Made by a program: the position numbers and the translations under genes. This document shows positions 1 through 7,099 of a stretch of 26,052 nucleotides of DNA, piece after piece. Origin of the DNA: UMGS172 sp045636945 (GTDB lineage Bacteria; Bacillota; Clostridia; Oscillospirales; Acutalibacteraceae); NCBI GenBank assembly GCA_045636945.1, contig JAZTYO010000013.1:1-26052 (forward strand). The letters run 5' to 3'. Position 1 is the stretch's first letter. Each line of letters starts with the position of its first letter. The notes below the pieces were generated by a model. That model was not told the DNA's origin. It did not search any database and was given only the letters and a program-made list of their open reading frames with translations.

Positions 1-370
1 GGAAAATGCCAACCTGCCAGTTGCAAAGCTTGGGTGCATAAACGTCAACCGAAACCTCAAATTTCTCCGAAATATCGGTGAAGTAGAAATTTGCACTTGC
101 AGCAGTTCCTGCCGAATCAACAAGCAAGGTCTTGTTAGAGGGCTTAACAGGGTCGGGATAGACAACAACCGTGCTATCAGCCTCGCAAGGAAACTCGGGG
201 GTATGGTTATACTCAATGTTCTCAAAATCGTACCTTGAACCAGAAACCGATTGAGCTTGAGTGTTGATGGGGTCTGCAATTTCTTCGGCCGAGCAAGTCA
301 TAAGCGTCGGCACGACAAGAGCAGCAATCATCGCAGTAACCAATACAAGTGTAACCGCCTTTTTAATCAA
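1..370 (-). CDS. Secreted protein, N-terminal part (runs off left edge)
   Basis: Reverse-strand reading frame open from about 408 down to base 1, so only the first ~123 residues are visible. It begins with a typical signal peptide (MIKKAVTLVLVTAMIAALVV, then PTLMTCSAEE), followed by a polar, probably beta-rich extracellular segment (YDFENIEYNHTPEF...). I do not recognise the family; the visible part resembles the start of a carbohydrate-binding or beta-sandwich surface protein, but that is a guess. The start is problematic. The only well-placed ATG (402, 8 nt after AAAGGAAGG) is in another frame and stops after 11 codons. The chosen start is the TTG at 370, whose bases overlap that TGA stop. 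A single-base deletion just after the ATG is the main alternative. It is separated from the cysteine synthase gene by a terminator-like hairpin, so it is probably its own transcription unit. Confidence 0.6.
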   Translation of the reverse strand, partial: MIKKAVTLVLVTAMIAALVVPTLMTCSAEEIADPINTQAQSVSGSRYDFENIEYNHTPEFPCEADSTVVVYPDPVKPSNKTLLVDSAGTAASANFYFTDISEKFEVSVDVYAPKLCNWQVGIF

Positions 371-402
371 TGATTTAGAGCCTTTTGAAACAAATCGTTC
401 AT
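367..402 (-). other. Short upstream ORF overlapping the start of the secreted-protein gene
   Basis: ATG at 402, 8 nt downstream of a good ribosome site (AAAGGAAGG), encodes MNDLFQKALNH and stops at a TGA that overlaps the putative TTG start of the next frame (TTGA). It is either a translationally coupled leader peptide or the scar of a 1-base deletion that separated the true start codon from its gene. Reading one base more after the ATG-AA would give M-x-RFVSKGSKSLIKK fused to the signal peptide, a natural n-region, which favours the deletion or sequence-error view. Confidence 0.4.
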
Positions 403-419
403 ATTACGAACCTTCCTTT

Positions 420-465
420 CGCATTGTATAGTTATTCACTATATATTATATTAAAACCCAATGCG
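420..465. promoter_or_regulatory. Nested inverted repeats in the promoter region of the secreted-protein gene
   Basis: CGCATTG (420-426) and CAATGCG (459-465) form an inverted repeat enclosing a second perfect one, TATAGT-TATTC-ACTATA (427-443). On the minus strand an AT-rich block (TTGCGC, 17 nt, TATATA; also a TATAAT) lies in the same place and could be the promoter. An operator or a short 5' hairpin is plausible; no regulator is identifiable. Confidence 0.3.
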
Positions 466-567
466 CAAAAAATGCAACCGTTTAATCGGACAAAATTCGA
501 ATTAAATGTCCGAAAACAGTACTTTTTAATCAAAAGTTAAATCTTACAGGAAATATATAAATACCAC

Positions 568-605
568 AAAAAGCCGTACATTCCTTTAAGGTTGCACAGC
601 TTTTT
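568..605 (-). terminator. Probable intrinsic terminator after the cysteine synthase gene
   Basis: On the minus strand, five bases past the stop codon, AAAAAGCTGT pairs with ACGGCTTTTT (one G-U pair), with an inner CCTT/AAGG pairing, followed by GTGGTATTT. The downstream side is TTTTT inside the stem rather than a long U run, so strength is uncertain. Confidence 0.5.
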
Positions 606-610
606 ATCAA

Positions 611-1540
611 TCATTCCTCAAACAACGGTGTGGAGAAGTATCTCTCGGCGGTGTCGGGCAGAACGGTTACAACCGTTTTGCTCTTGCCGAGTTTTTTAGC
701 AAGCTTCATTGCAGCGGCAACGTTGGTACCACTCGAAATTCCGCACATAATACCCTCTTTTGAAGCAAGCTCCTTAGCGGCGGTAATAGCCTCGTCATCC
801 TTGATGATGCAAATATCGTTATAGATGTTTTGATTTAAAATTGCAGGGATAACGCCGTCACCGATACCCATCTGGATATGAGTACCGATTGAGCCACCCG
901 AAAGCATTGCGGCATTTTCGGGCTCAACCGCCCAGATTTCCATATCGGGATTATACTTTTTAAGCACCTCGCCGATACCTGTGATTGTACCACCCGTACC
1001 TATTCCTGAGCAAAAACCGTGAATCGGCTTACCTACGGCGTTTATAATTTCTATTGCAGTCTGTTCACGTTGAATCTGCGGATTCGCAGGGTTTTCAAAC
1101 TGCTGAGGAACAAATATGTTTTTATCCTCAGCCTGCATTCTCAAAGCAGTCTTTACACATTCCTCGATACACTCACCGATATTTCCTGCATCGTGCACAA
1201 GAATAACCTCAGCACCGTAGTGATTGACGAGCTTTCTGCGTTCCTCACTGACCGAATCGGGCATAATTATCTTGGTTTTATAGCCTCTTACAGCACCGAC
1301 CAATGCAAGACCGATGCCCTGGTTTCCGCTTGTAGGTTCAACGATAATAGTGTCCTTATTGATAATGCCCTTTTGCTCGGCATCGAGAATCATATTGTAA
1401 GCAGTTCGGGTTTTAATTGAGCCGCCAACGTTAAGACCCTCGAACTTAACGAGAATTTCAGCCATATCGGGTTCAACCATTCGTGAAAGACGGATTATGG
1501 GAGTGTTACCCATAGCGTCAAGTATGTTGTTGCAAATCAT
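611..1540 (-). CDS. cysK: Cysteine synthase family PLP enzyme (CysK-like)
   Basis: Fold-type II PLP enzyme of 309 residues, close to the usual ~310 of O-acetylserine sulfhydrylases, which make cysteine from O-acetylserine and sulfide in the cytoplasm. The PLP lysine is in GGSIKTRTA (K43 from the chosen start), the substrate loop is EPTSGNQG (about 69-75), the phosphate-binding loop is GIGTGGTITG, and the C-terminal GISSGTN motif is present. Two departures from textbook CysK are SIKTR in place of SVKDR and GNQG in place of GNTG, so the nucleophile or acceptor may differ. Start: the ATG at 1540 has GGAG 6 nt upstream; the in-frame TTG at 1552 lies on the ribosome site itself and is rejected. 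It follows the amino-acid symporter gene by 35 bases and is presumably co-transcribed with it. Confidence 0.85.
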   Translation of the reverse strand: MICNNILDAMGNTPIIRLSRMVEPDMAEILVKFEGLNVGGSIKTRTAYNMILDAEQKGIINKDTIIVEPTSGNQGIGLALVGAVRGYKTKIIMPDSVSEERRKLVNHYGAEVILVHDAGNIGECIEECVKTALRMQAEDKNIFVPQQFENPANPQIQREQTAIEIINAVGKPIHGFCSGIGTGGTITGIGEVLKKYNPDMEIWAVEPENAAMLSGGSIGTHIQMGIGDGVIPAILNQNIYNDICIIKDDEAITAAKELASKEGIMCGISSGTNVAAAMKLAKKLGKSKTVVTVLPDTAERYFSTPLFEE

Positions 1541-1575
1541 AAATTTCTCCAATAAGCAAATTATATATTAAAAAT

Positions 1576-2985
1576 TTAATTCCAATAATCGGTATCGTAA
1601 GGCAAATCAATATCTTTTGCCTTGAACTCGGGGTCTCTACCCTCTTTGCGTTGCTTTTCGTAGTCCCTCAAAGCACGGAAGGCATACTTGCCTAAAATCA
1701 CGATAACAGGTACGTTGATAACGGCCATAAGACCCATAAGCACGTCGGCAACGTTCCAAAGCAGACCTGCCGAGAGTCCTGCACCGACCAGAATTAATGC
1801 CGATGCAACCAATCGGTATATGAGCATAAACTTCTTGCTCGGCTCGTGTCCGAAAAGATAGTTCCAGCACTTATCAACGTAGAAAAGGTTGCCAAGCAAG
1901 GTGGTAAACGCAAACAGAACCATTGCAGTCGCAATAAAAATCGGACCAAGGTTGCCCAATGTAGCCTTCAAGGATTCCTGAACGTACGGTGCACCCGAAA
2001 GGGCCTCCGTGGCCTCAACACCGGAACACATACACATAAATGCGGTAGCAGAACAAATAACGACAGTATCAATAAATACCGACAAAACCTGCACAAGACC
2101 TTGCTTTGCAGGATGCTTAACCTCAGCAGCAGCCGAAGCATTGGGAGCCGAGCCAACACCTGCCTCGTTAGAGAACAAGCCTCGTTTTATACCGTACATA
2201 ACACACGAGCCTGCAAAACCGCCAAAGATAGACTCAAAATCAAAAGCCTCGGTAAAAATAGTCTTAAATACTCCGGGCAAAGACTTGTAATTGATAACAA
2301 TAATCGCGATTGCCACGACAACGTAGGCAACACCCATAATCGGCACCATCCAGCTTGTAACCGAAGCAATACGCTTTCCTCCGCCGATAAGACAGTAGGC
2401 AACCAAAGCGGCAATAATTGCGCCAATTATCCAAGGGAAAGTTTTTTCGTGATTCTGATAAAATTCAAATCCCGAAAATGTTGACTGCAAGTTATAGGAA
2501 GCGAGCATATTAAAGCCAACACCGTAGGTCAACATCAGAAGCACCGCAAATATGACGCCAAGCCAACGCTTTTTGAATGCTGCTTCTATATAATATGCAG
2601 GACCGCCAAAACTGCCCTCGGGGCCTTTCCTTTTGAAAATCTGAGCCAAGGTGCTTTCAACAAAGGCCGAGCCTGCACCGATAAGTGCAATAACCCACAT
2701 CCAAAAAACCGAGCCGAAGCCACCCATACAAAGTGCAGTCGAAACACCGATAATATTACCTGTACCGACGCGAGATGCGGTAGAAACCATCAAAGCTTGA
2801 AATGATGAAACGCCCTTTCCGTCAGACTTTTCACTGACCGATTTTATCTGTTCGCCGATTTTTCTGAATTGAACAGCCTTGGTACGGATAGTAAAATACA
2901 AACCGCCAAGCACTAAGATTATAATAAGTATGTAGCTATAAAGTGCGTCGTTTATGTAACCGACTATTTTATCCAAAAACTCCAT
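1576..2985 (-). CDS. Sodium:alanine/glycine symporter, AGCS family
   Basis: Integral membrane protein of 469 residues, normal length for AGCS (AgcS/AlsT/DagA-like) carriers that import alanine, glycine or related small amino acids with Na+. About 10-11 hydrophobic segments are visible, with family hallmarks: the early VSTASRVGTGNIIGVSTAL stretch, the GAGSAFVESTLAQIFK segment, and the GIKRGLFSNEAGVGSAPNASA motif in the middle, followed by several helices and a charged C-terminus. Start chosen at the ATG at 2985, preceded by GAGGGTG; in-frame starts further upstream (to 3033) lie in the 5' leader close to the -10 box and have no better ribosome site. It is transcribed from the 3016-3044 promoter, first in a two-gene unit with the cysteine-synthase-like gene. 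The pairing suggests small amino acid supply, but substrate cannot be read from sequence. Confidence 0.92.
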   Translation of the reverse strand: MEFLDKIVGYINDALYSYILIIILVLGGLYFTIRTKAVQFRKIGEQIKSVSEKSDGKGVSSFQALMVSTASRVGTGNIIGVSTALCMGGFGSVFWMWVIALIGAGSAFVESTLAQIFKRKGPEGSFGGPAYYIEAAFKKRWLGVIFAVLLMLTYGVGFNMLASYNLQSTFSGFEFYQNHEKTFPWIIGAIIAALVAYCLIGGGKRIASVTSWMVPIMGVAYVVVAIAIIVINYKSLPGVFKTIFTEAFDFESIFGGFAGSCVMYGIKRGLFSNEAGVGSAPNASAAAEVKHPAKQGLVQVLSVFIDTVVICSATAFMCMCSGVEATEALSGAPYVQESLKATLGNLGPIFIATAMVLFAFTTLLGNLFYVDKCWNYLFGHEPSKKFMLIYRLVASALILVGAGLSAGLLWNVADVLMGLMAVINVPVIVILGKYAFRALRDYEKQRKEGRDPEFKAKDIDLPYDTDYWN

Positions 2986-3015
2986 AAACACCCTCATTTC
3001 GAATTTATCTAGATT

Positions 3016-3044
3016 ATTATACCTTTTCGGCAACTTTAAGTCAA
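3016..3044 (-). promoter_or_regulatory. Sigma-A promoter of the symporter/cysK unit
   Basis: Minus-strand TTGACT, 17 bp, TATAAT: 5/6 and 6/6 matches with ideal spacing. The -10 lies about 30 bases before the chosen ATG at 2985, giving a very short leader. Confidence 0.85.
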
Positions 3045-3065
3045 CGATTTTTAGTAACGCATCAA

Positions 3066-3101
3066 AAAAATAAGCCTCGTACGGTGTTACCGTGCAAGGC
3101 T
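3066..3101 (-). terminator. Intrinsic terminator ending the SipW/TasA-like locus
   Basis: Minus strand: AGCCTTGCACGGT-AAC-ACCGTACGAGGCT (13 bp with two wobble pairs, 3-nt loop) followed by TATTTTTTT. It starts 8 bases after the stop codon of the last surface-protein gene. Confidence 0.85.
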
Positions 3102-3109
3102 TTTACTTA

Positions 3110-3865
3110 TTATTCAACGTTTTCGGTAGGTTCGTTGTCTATCGGTTGGTCATAAACCTCGTTTTCGTCATCCTCCGAGGGTTGATTGTCGTCCTGGTTT
3201 TCTTCCTGCTCACTACCCTGTTCAGGCGTTTGTTCATTTCCTTGCTTGGTGGTGTTCTGCTCGGGATTGGTTGGTATTTCATTACCCGTGGCAGTAAACT
3301 CAAGCTGACTGTTGGTGATTATCTGCTCTACCCTTGCACAGGTACCCCAAGAAGCCGTAAGCTTTATAAAAGCTGCGTTATCCTTAATTTCAACAAGGAT
3401 ATATCGCGTTGTAACCGATTCGGTGGCTGAAACCTTGCCTATCTGTTCAGTATAACGTGTCACTTTGTTTACGTTAACGTCACAGATTTCAATTCGACAA
3501 AATCCCGTCGAAGCGGTTGCAGACTCGGGCTTGACCATTTCGATAGTGTACACACCGGGGTCCAATTTATAGGTTCCGTCGAGGTCGCTCGGACGGATGG
3601 TCTGAACCTCCTCGGCAGTAACAGCCTCTACATCAGGACGGTTGTCACCTACATAAACAGTATACTCAAGCGAATAACTTGCAGGGGTTATTGTATTGGC
3701 ATCAGAGGTAACACCGTGAGAAAAGTATGCATAAGCAGAATATGTCAGAACTGCCACACAAAAGATTATAAATGTCAGGCCTAACGAAATGCGAGTCATA
3801 AACACCTTTTCGCGAACAGTTCCGTATTTCGGAATCCTTATATAGTTCGTTAAAAAACTTTTCAC
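3110..3865 (-). CDS. SipW-dependent-type secreted protein with acidic Q/E/N tail
   Basis: 251 residues, last gene of the surface-protein locus. After a basic n-region comes one hydrophobic segment (about 26-46) ending in YSAYAYFSH, followed by a D/N/T-rich start of the mature part (SDANTIT), the pattern of SipW-cognate signal peptides (SLAYF, then N-x-F/I-T). The middle (about 60-195) looks like a beta-sandwich domain as in TasA/camelysin relatives. The last ~55 residues are low-complexity, rich in Q, E, N, D and P and strongly acidic, with no sortase motif or membrane anchor. Start is GTG at 3865, with AAAGGAGGGGAC just upstream. Likely an exported fibre or matrix component; the tail may bind cations, wall or partner. 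Exact function not known. Confidence 0.7.
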   Translation of the reverse strand: MKSFLTNYIRIPKYGTVREKVFMTRISLGLTFIIFCVAVLTYSAYAYFSHGVTSDANTITPASYSLEYTVYVGDNRPDVEAVTAEEVQTIRPSDLDGTYKLDPGVYTIEMVKPESATASTGFCRIEICDVNVNKVTRYTEQIGKVSATESVTTRYILVEIKDNAAFIKLTASWGTCARVEQIITNSQLEFTATGNEIPTNPEQNTTKQGNEQTPEQGSEQEENQDDNQPSEDDENEVYDQPIDNEPTENVE

Positions 3866-3899
3866 GTTGTCCCCTCCTTTGCTCTAATTTACATTTAAT

Positions 3900-4541
3900 T
3901 TAAGAAAGAGTTCCCACCTGTGAAGCCTTTACCGTTATGCCAAGCTCGACCATCGGCGGAGCATCGTCGCGGTAGTTGGCAATGTTATTGACCTCTTCCG
4001 GCATATAGATGATAAGCGCAACATAATCTTCAGCGCCAATCACAAGATTATGCACCGTTGATTCATAAGCACCAAGGCTTTCTGTTGCAACAGTCTTGGC
4101 AATCTCTCGGTTGGCAGTAATATCCATTACCTCCTGCTCGGTGCCGATTACAGCACCGAATTTAAGATGCTTTTCAAGATGTATTTCATCATTGAATACA
4201 TTAATAGCAGGAATAGATTTAGTAACATTGACCGACATAATGTAGTCGAAATCAACCGTGCCTTCATTTTCAACTTTCAAATAGACCACCTGAACGTAAC
4301 CCGGCTCGTAAAGTGCTCTGTCATCAAACACCTTGGTTGTTTCAGTAACAACCGCATAGTTTGTTTCATCAACCTTATGAGATACCACAAGATCAAGCTC
4401 ACCTATAATAAAGGTATTTTTTTGAGTCTCGGTGGTATCGGTAAACCAAGCGAGAGTTGTTCCCGTTCCAAGTGTTCCCCATAAGATCAGCAGGCAAACA
4501 CTTAATGCCAACGCTATCTTGGTAAACTTTTTTCTATTCAT
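3900..4541 (-). CDS. TasA/camelysin-like SipW-dependent surface protein
   Basis: 213 residues from the chosen ATG. The n-region MNRKKFTK is followed by a hydrophobic stretch and GTTLAWFTDTTE (LAWF at 30-33), then NTFIIGELDL, very close to the camelysin/TasA consensus (LAYFTD..., N-x-F-x-x-G-x-L-D-L). The rest is a single domain with alternating beta-type hydrophobicity (VQVVYLKVENEGTVDFDY...), as expected for the TasA jelly-roll fold. Start: the ATG at 4541 overlaps the stop of the upstream gene by 8 bases and gives a proper signal peptide; the longer frame to 4604 would add 21 residues encoded inside the neighbour and is rejected. Translational coupling to the anchored protein upstream suggests they are made together, perhaps as subunit and anchor. 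Confidence 0.78.
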   Translation of the reverse strand: MNRKKFTKIALALSVCLLILWGTLGTGTTLAWFTDTTETQKNTFIIGELDLVVSHKVDETNYAVVTETTKVFDDRALYEPGYVQVVYLKVENEGTVDFDYIMSVNVTKSIPAINVFNDEIHLEKHLKFGAVIGTEQEVMDITANREIAKTVATESLGAYESTVHNLVIGAEDYVALIIYMPEEVNNIANYRDDAPPMVELGITVKASQVGTLS

Positions 4542-5220
4542 TTTCTCTCTGTCCATTGTGCTTGTCTTGGTCATCGTCATCCTTCTTGCGACGGACGATG
4601 ACAATCAAAACAATTAATATAACAACTGCCGAAACGCCGATTCCAACAACGATCCAGACAGTAATGTACGAACGGTCTCCGGTCGGAGGTGCGGGGTCAT
4701 CAGGGCTTACGGGAAGCTCCTCAATTCTGAACTCCCAATCGAGATAGCCTATCTGCTCCTGATACTCGTTTCCAACCGTCACGGGAACGTCAAGTCTGAC
4801 CTCAAGGTCAGCCTCACCGCCCGAATAAAGTGTACCGAGATAGGTCCACTCGGTAAGCTGTGCGGTTTCATCGACCATAGCATCAAAAAGATTGGTGTCG
4901 GTCAGAAGCGTTACGGTCATCTTCAGTTGCGAAAGGAACTCAACCGAGTTCTCGTGTGCACCCAATGAACGCATATAAATCTTAACCTTTACATTCTTGT
5001 CAACGTCATTTTTGACCGAAATCTTCTGGGTTATACTATCACCCGGCATTACGCCTTTAAAATTCGGAAAAAGGTCGGTCGGTGAGTACTCACTGCCCGG
5101 TTCAAAAATAAATTCCTGAGCTTTTCCGTCGTAGGTAACATTGCCGTCTTCAGCCGAAGCCGAAGTGACAGCAAAAGCCATAAGGCAAAGGCTTACGATA
5201 ATTGCTAATACTCGCTTCAT
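4534..5220 (-). CDS. Cell-surface protein with classical signal peptide and C-terminal PPTGD/TM anchor
   Basis: 228 residues. An ordinary type I signal peptide (MKRVLAIIVSLCLMAFAVTS, cleavage likely after ASA at 21-23) distinguishes it from its SLAYF-type neighbours. The ectodomain (about 24-175) has a GVMPGDSITQKISVKN stretch, also typical of this locus's other proteins (pGD + T/S + K + V/I), suggesting a related beta domain. The C-terminus has a P-rich linker, PPTGD (178-182), a single hydrophobic helix (about 186-209), then RRKK and an acidic tail. PPTGD is a plausible variant sortase signal, but the long tail after RRKK would also suit a simple membrane anchor. It may attach the fibre to the envelope, by analogy in role (not sequence) with TapA of Bacillus subtilis. 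ATG with GAGGTG upstream. Confidence 0.72.
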   Translation of the reverse strand: MKRVLAIIVSLCLMAFAVTSASAEDGNVTYDGKAQEFIFEPGSEYSPTDLFPNFKGVMPGDSITQKISVKNDVDKNVKVKIYMRSLGAHENSVEFLSQLKMTVTLLTDTNLFDAMVDETAQLTEWTYLGTLYSGGEADLEVRLDVPVTVGNEYQEQIGYLDWEFRIEELPVSPDDPAPPTGDRSYITVWIVVGIGVSAVVILIVLIVIVRRKKDDDDQDKHNGQRENE

Positions 5221-5230
5221 CGGCTACACC

Positions 5231-5806
5231 TCAACCTTCAGGCCAACCGACGGCATCCATAGGAGTATCAGCAGGATTGTTTTCACTCTGAACTGCCTGA
5301 GCCGAAACAGTCAATTTTAATGTCTTTCCGATATAGCTGTTGTCAACCTTATCGCCGATAATCTCAACCTGTGAGAAAACAGCCGATGTTATAGAACCTG
5401 GTTGAACAATTTCTTTGTAATAGAACCAACCGTCTTTTTCAATCCAGTCGTTACGGTTGATGTTAAGTCCGAAGCAATCCTCGGTTGAAAGCTGGGTATC
5501 ACTGTTGATACCGTAAACCATCTTGACCCTCAGGTAAAAAGGATGCTCGCAAACGCTTTCAATAGTAACCTTTTTACTGACGATGTCACCGGGAATAATG
5601 TAAACACCTTCTTCGGGGAAATCGGTACCTGCTTCGGTTTTTTCGTGGATAATAAATTTAATATTACCGGAGGTTACAACGTTGGTAGCTTTGCCTACCG
5701 TTGTATAGTATGCCAACGTGCTTTGCGAAAAAATTGTTACCACAATAGCCGCAACGGCAATAAGCAAAAGTCTTAATTTTAATTTTGCAGCAAAATTACT
5801 TTTCAC
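5231..5806 (-). CDS. TasA-like SipW-dependent secreted protein
   Basis: 191 residues; first gene after the internal promoter at 5855-5883. Hydrophobic signal segment (about 13-30) ends in STLAYYTTVGKATNVVTSGNI (in pieces: LAYY at 31-34, then N-V-V-T-S-G), the SipW-cognate pattern. The mature part has the locus hallmark IIPGDIVSKKVTIES, an FYLRVKMVY strand, and ends with VSAQAVQSEN, the Q-A-V/I-Q-S-x-N strand shared with the 5987-7006 and 7100-7801 products. It closes with an AVGW-type end also common in this group. Start is GTG at 5806 after AAAAGGAGGAAC. Presumed exported subunit processed by one of the two upstream peptidases. No anchor motif is visible. Confidence 0.75.
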   Translation of the reverse strand: MKSNFAAKLKLRLLLIAVAAIVVTIFSQSTLAYYTTVGKATNVVTSGNIKFIIHEKTEAGTDFPEEGVYIIPGDIVSKKVTIESVCEHPFYLRVKMVYGINSDTQLSTEDCFGLNINRNDWIEKDGWFYYKEIVQPGSITSAVFSQVEIIGDKVDNSYIGKTLKLTVSAQAVQSENNPADTPMDAVGWPEG

Positions 5807-5854
5807 TTGTTGTTCCTCCTTTTAACTAATATTGTATAACCTATATATATTATA

Positions 5855-5883
5855 ATTATATCATCGGTCATCGAAAATTGCAA
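5855..5883 (-). promoter_or_regulatory. Internal sigma-A promoter of the surface-protein locus
   Basis: Minus-strand TTGCAA, 17 bp, TATAAT, about 50 bases before the GTG at 5806. It would allow the four distal genes (5806 down to 3110) to be expressed separately from the peptidase-first transcript. Confidence 0.72.
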
Positions 5884-5945
5884 CTTTAAACGTCACTTTT
5901 TTGAAAATTTACATAAAAGTGCAAGGTTGTACTCTTCGATCACCG

Positions 5946-5969
5946 CCTACCTCCCAGAAGCGAGGTAGG
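5946..5969 (-). other. Stem-loop after the 5987-7006 gene
   Basis: CCTACCTC and GAGGTAGG form a perfect 8-bp stem with an 8-nt loop, 18 bases past the stop codon. No U tract follows on the minus strand, so it is not a canonical intrinsic terminator; it may be a weak terminator or a 3'-end stabiliser/processing hairpin. Confidence 0.45.
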
Positions 5970-5986
5970 GGCGATATGAGTAACTA

Positions 5987-7006
5987 TCAGTTCAAAAGGC
6001 TGCCTGCTGCGCCCATATCGATAATCATAACGTTATCAAAATAAGGTGCTGCTTCTGTCTCGTTGTTTACAACCTGACCATTAATGGTCATGGGGAAATA
6101 AGCATAGATAACAACTGCAGCTGCCTCAGCATCTGCAGAAACAACCTTTCCGTCAGCAACATTGAAGTTGCCGCCATCGATAATAAGGGTGGTGTTATCT
6201 GTATCAGCACCAAGCTTAATACCGGAATCAGTATTAACATTTGCGTTTACGAGATAAAAACCGGTAGGCAAATCAAACGTTGCAATCTCATCACCGTTGA
6301 TGTTCTTATTAACGATCCAATTAACATCCGTACCGTTATAGATATTGGTAAGATCCTCAGGCTGATACTTGTCGAAAGCATCCTTTGCGCTGTTAACGCC
6401 AAGGTTTTCAGACTGAATAGCCTCACCAAAAATATTGATAGAGAATGCATCTCCGCTCATAGCCTGAGCCTGCTCGAGAGTAAGCTCGAGAGGAATCTCA
6501 ACCTCTGTAAAGATGGCAGATGTGTCAGCCTTTGCAGCAAGAACATCATTGTAGTAGAATACATAGATAAGTTCATCATCTGCATAGTATACGCCATCAA
6601 AGGTCCAATCAGTGCTAAGACCCTTAAAGAGTGTGGAAGGATCAGCAAAATCACCGCCGATAGCTTCGATAAGAACGTCAGCATCCGAAACGGTTACGGT
6701 TGCGCGAACAAACTGAGGATGTACACCGGTATTGGTAAAGGTAGGATCCTTATGGTAAACATCACCGGGAAGAACCTCGGTATACTCGAGACCATCCTGA
6801 TCTTTGTCACTGGTTGTGGGATCGGTTTCCCAAACATCAATGCCGAATACATCCTTGCCGGAATCGTCATCCTCGGTAGTGCCAACGTAGAAGTTGTTGG
6901 TAATATCATCAGATGTGCTGAACCATGCCAACGATCCCATGGAAAGGATAGCAACTAAGCAAACTGCAAGCGCAACAACAAGAACTTTTTTCTTAGTAAG
7001 TTTCAT
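5987..7006 (-). CDS. TasA-like SipW-dependent protein with extra C-terminal beta-rich domain
   Basis: 339 residues, the largest substrate-like protein here. MKLTKKK n-region, hydrophobic core, then MGSLAWFSTSDDITNNFYVG (SLAWF at 25-29 and N-N-F-Y-V-G), the classic SipW-cognate layout. An aspartate-rich insert follows (EDDDSGKD; DKDQDG at 67-72), then the core fold with VLPGDVYHKDPTFTNTG and the conserved AIQSEN strand (about 203-208). After that point an additional ~130 residues include TTLIIDGGNFNVADGK, a short repeat-like beta turn of the kind seen in parallel beta-helix proteins. There is no anchor motif. Start ATG has a strong GAAAGGGGG ribosome site, so it may be highly translated; together with the 3' hairpin it could be the major fibre subunit (inference). 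Confidence 0.78.
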   Translation of the reverse strand: MKLTKKKVLVVALAVCLVAILSMGSLAWFSTSDDITNNFYVGTTEDDDSGKDVFGIDVWETDPTTSDKDQDGLEYTEVLPGDVYHKDPTFTNTGVHPQFVRATVTVSDADVLIEAIGGDFADPSTLFKGLSTDWTFDGVYYADDELIYVFYYNDVLAAKADTSAIFTEVEIPLELTLEQAQAMSGDAFSINIFGEAIQSENLGVNSAKDAFDKYQPEDLTNIYNGTDVNWIVNKNINGDEIATFDLPTGFYLVNANVNTDSGIKLGADTDNTTLIIDGGNFNVADGKVVSADAEAAAVVIYAYFPMTINGQVVNNETEAAPYFDNVMIIDMGAAGSLLN

Positions 7007-7099
7007 TTTTGTTTCCCCCTTTCTTCAATGATGGTATTTAAAAATCGTAATTACCCGAGTCGTGACCCTCGTTTATTTACAATCCTAAAATCAATATAT

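Noticed and set aside
1846..2484. 212-codon plus-strand frame
   Set aside because: Antisense to the symporter gene; composition rich in R, N, C and S, typical of a shadow frame.
7030..7099. Possible terminator or attenuator between the 7100-7801 and 5987-7006 genes
   Set aside because: Only short, imperfect pairings (CGAG...CTCG) are visible and no clear stem followed by a U run; no support for a transcript break here.
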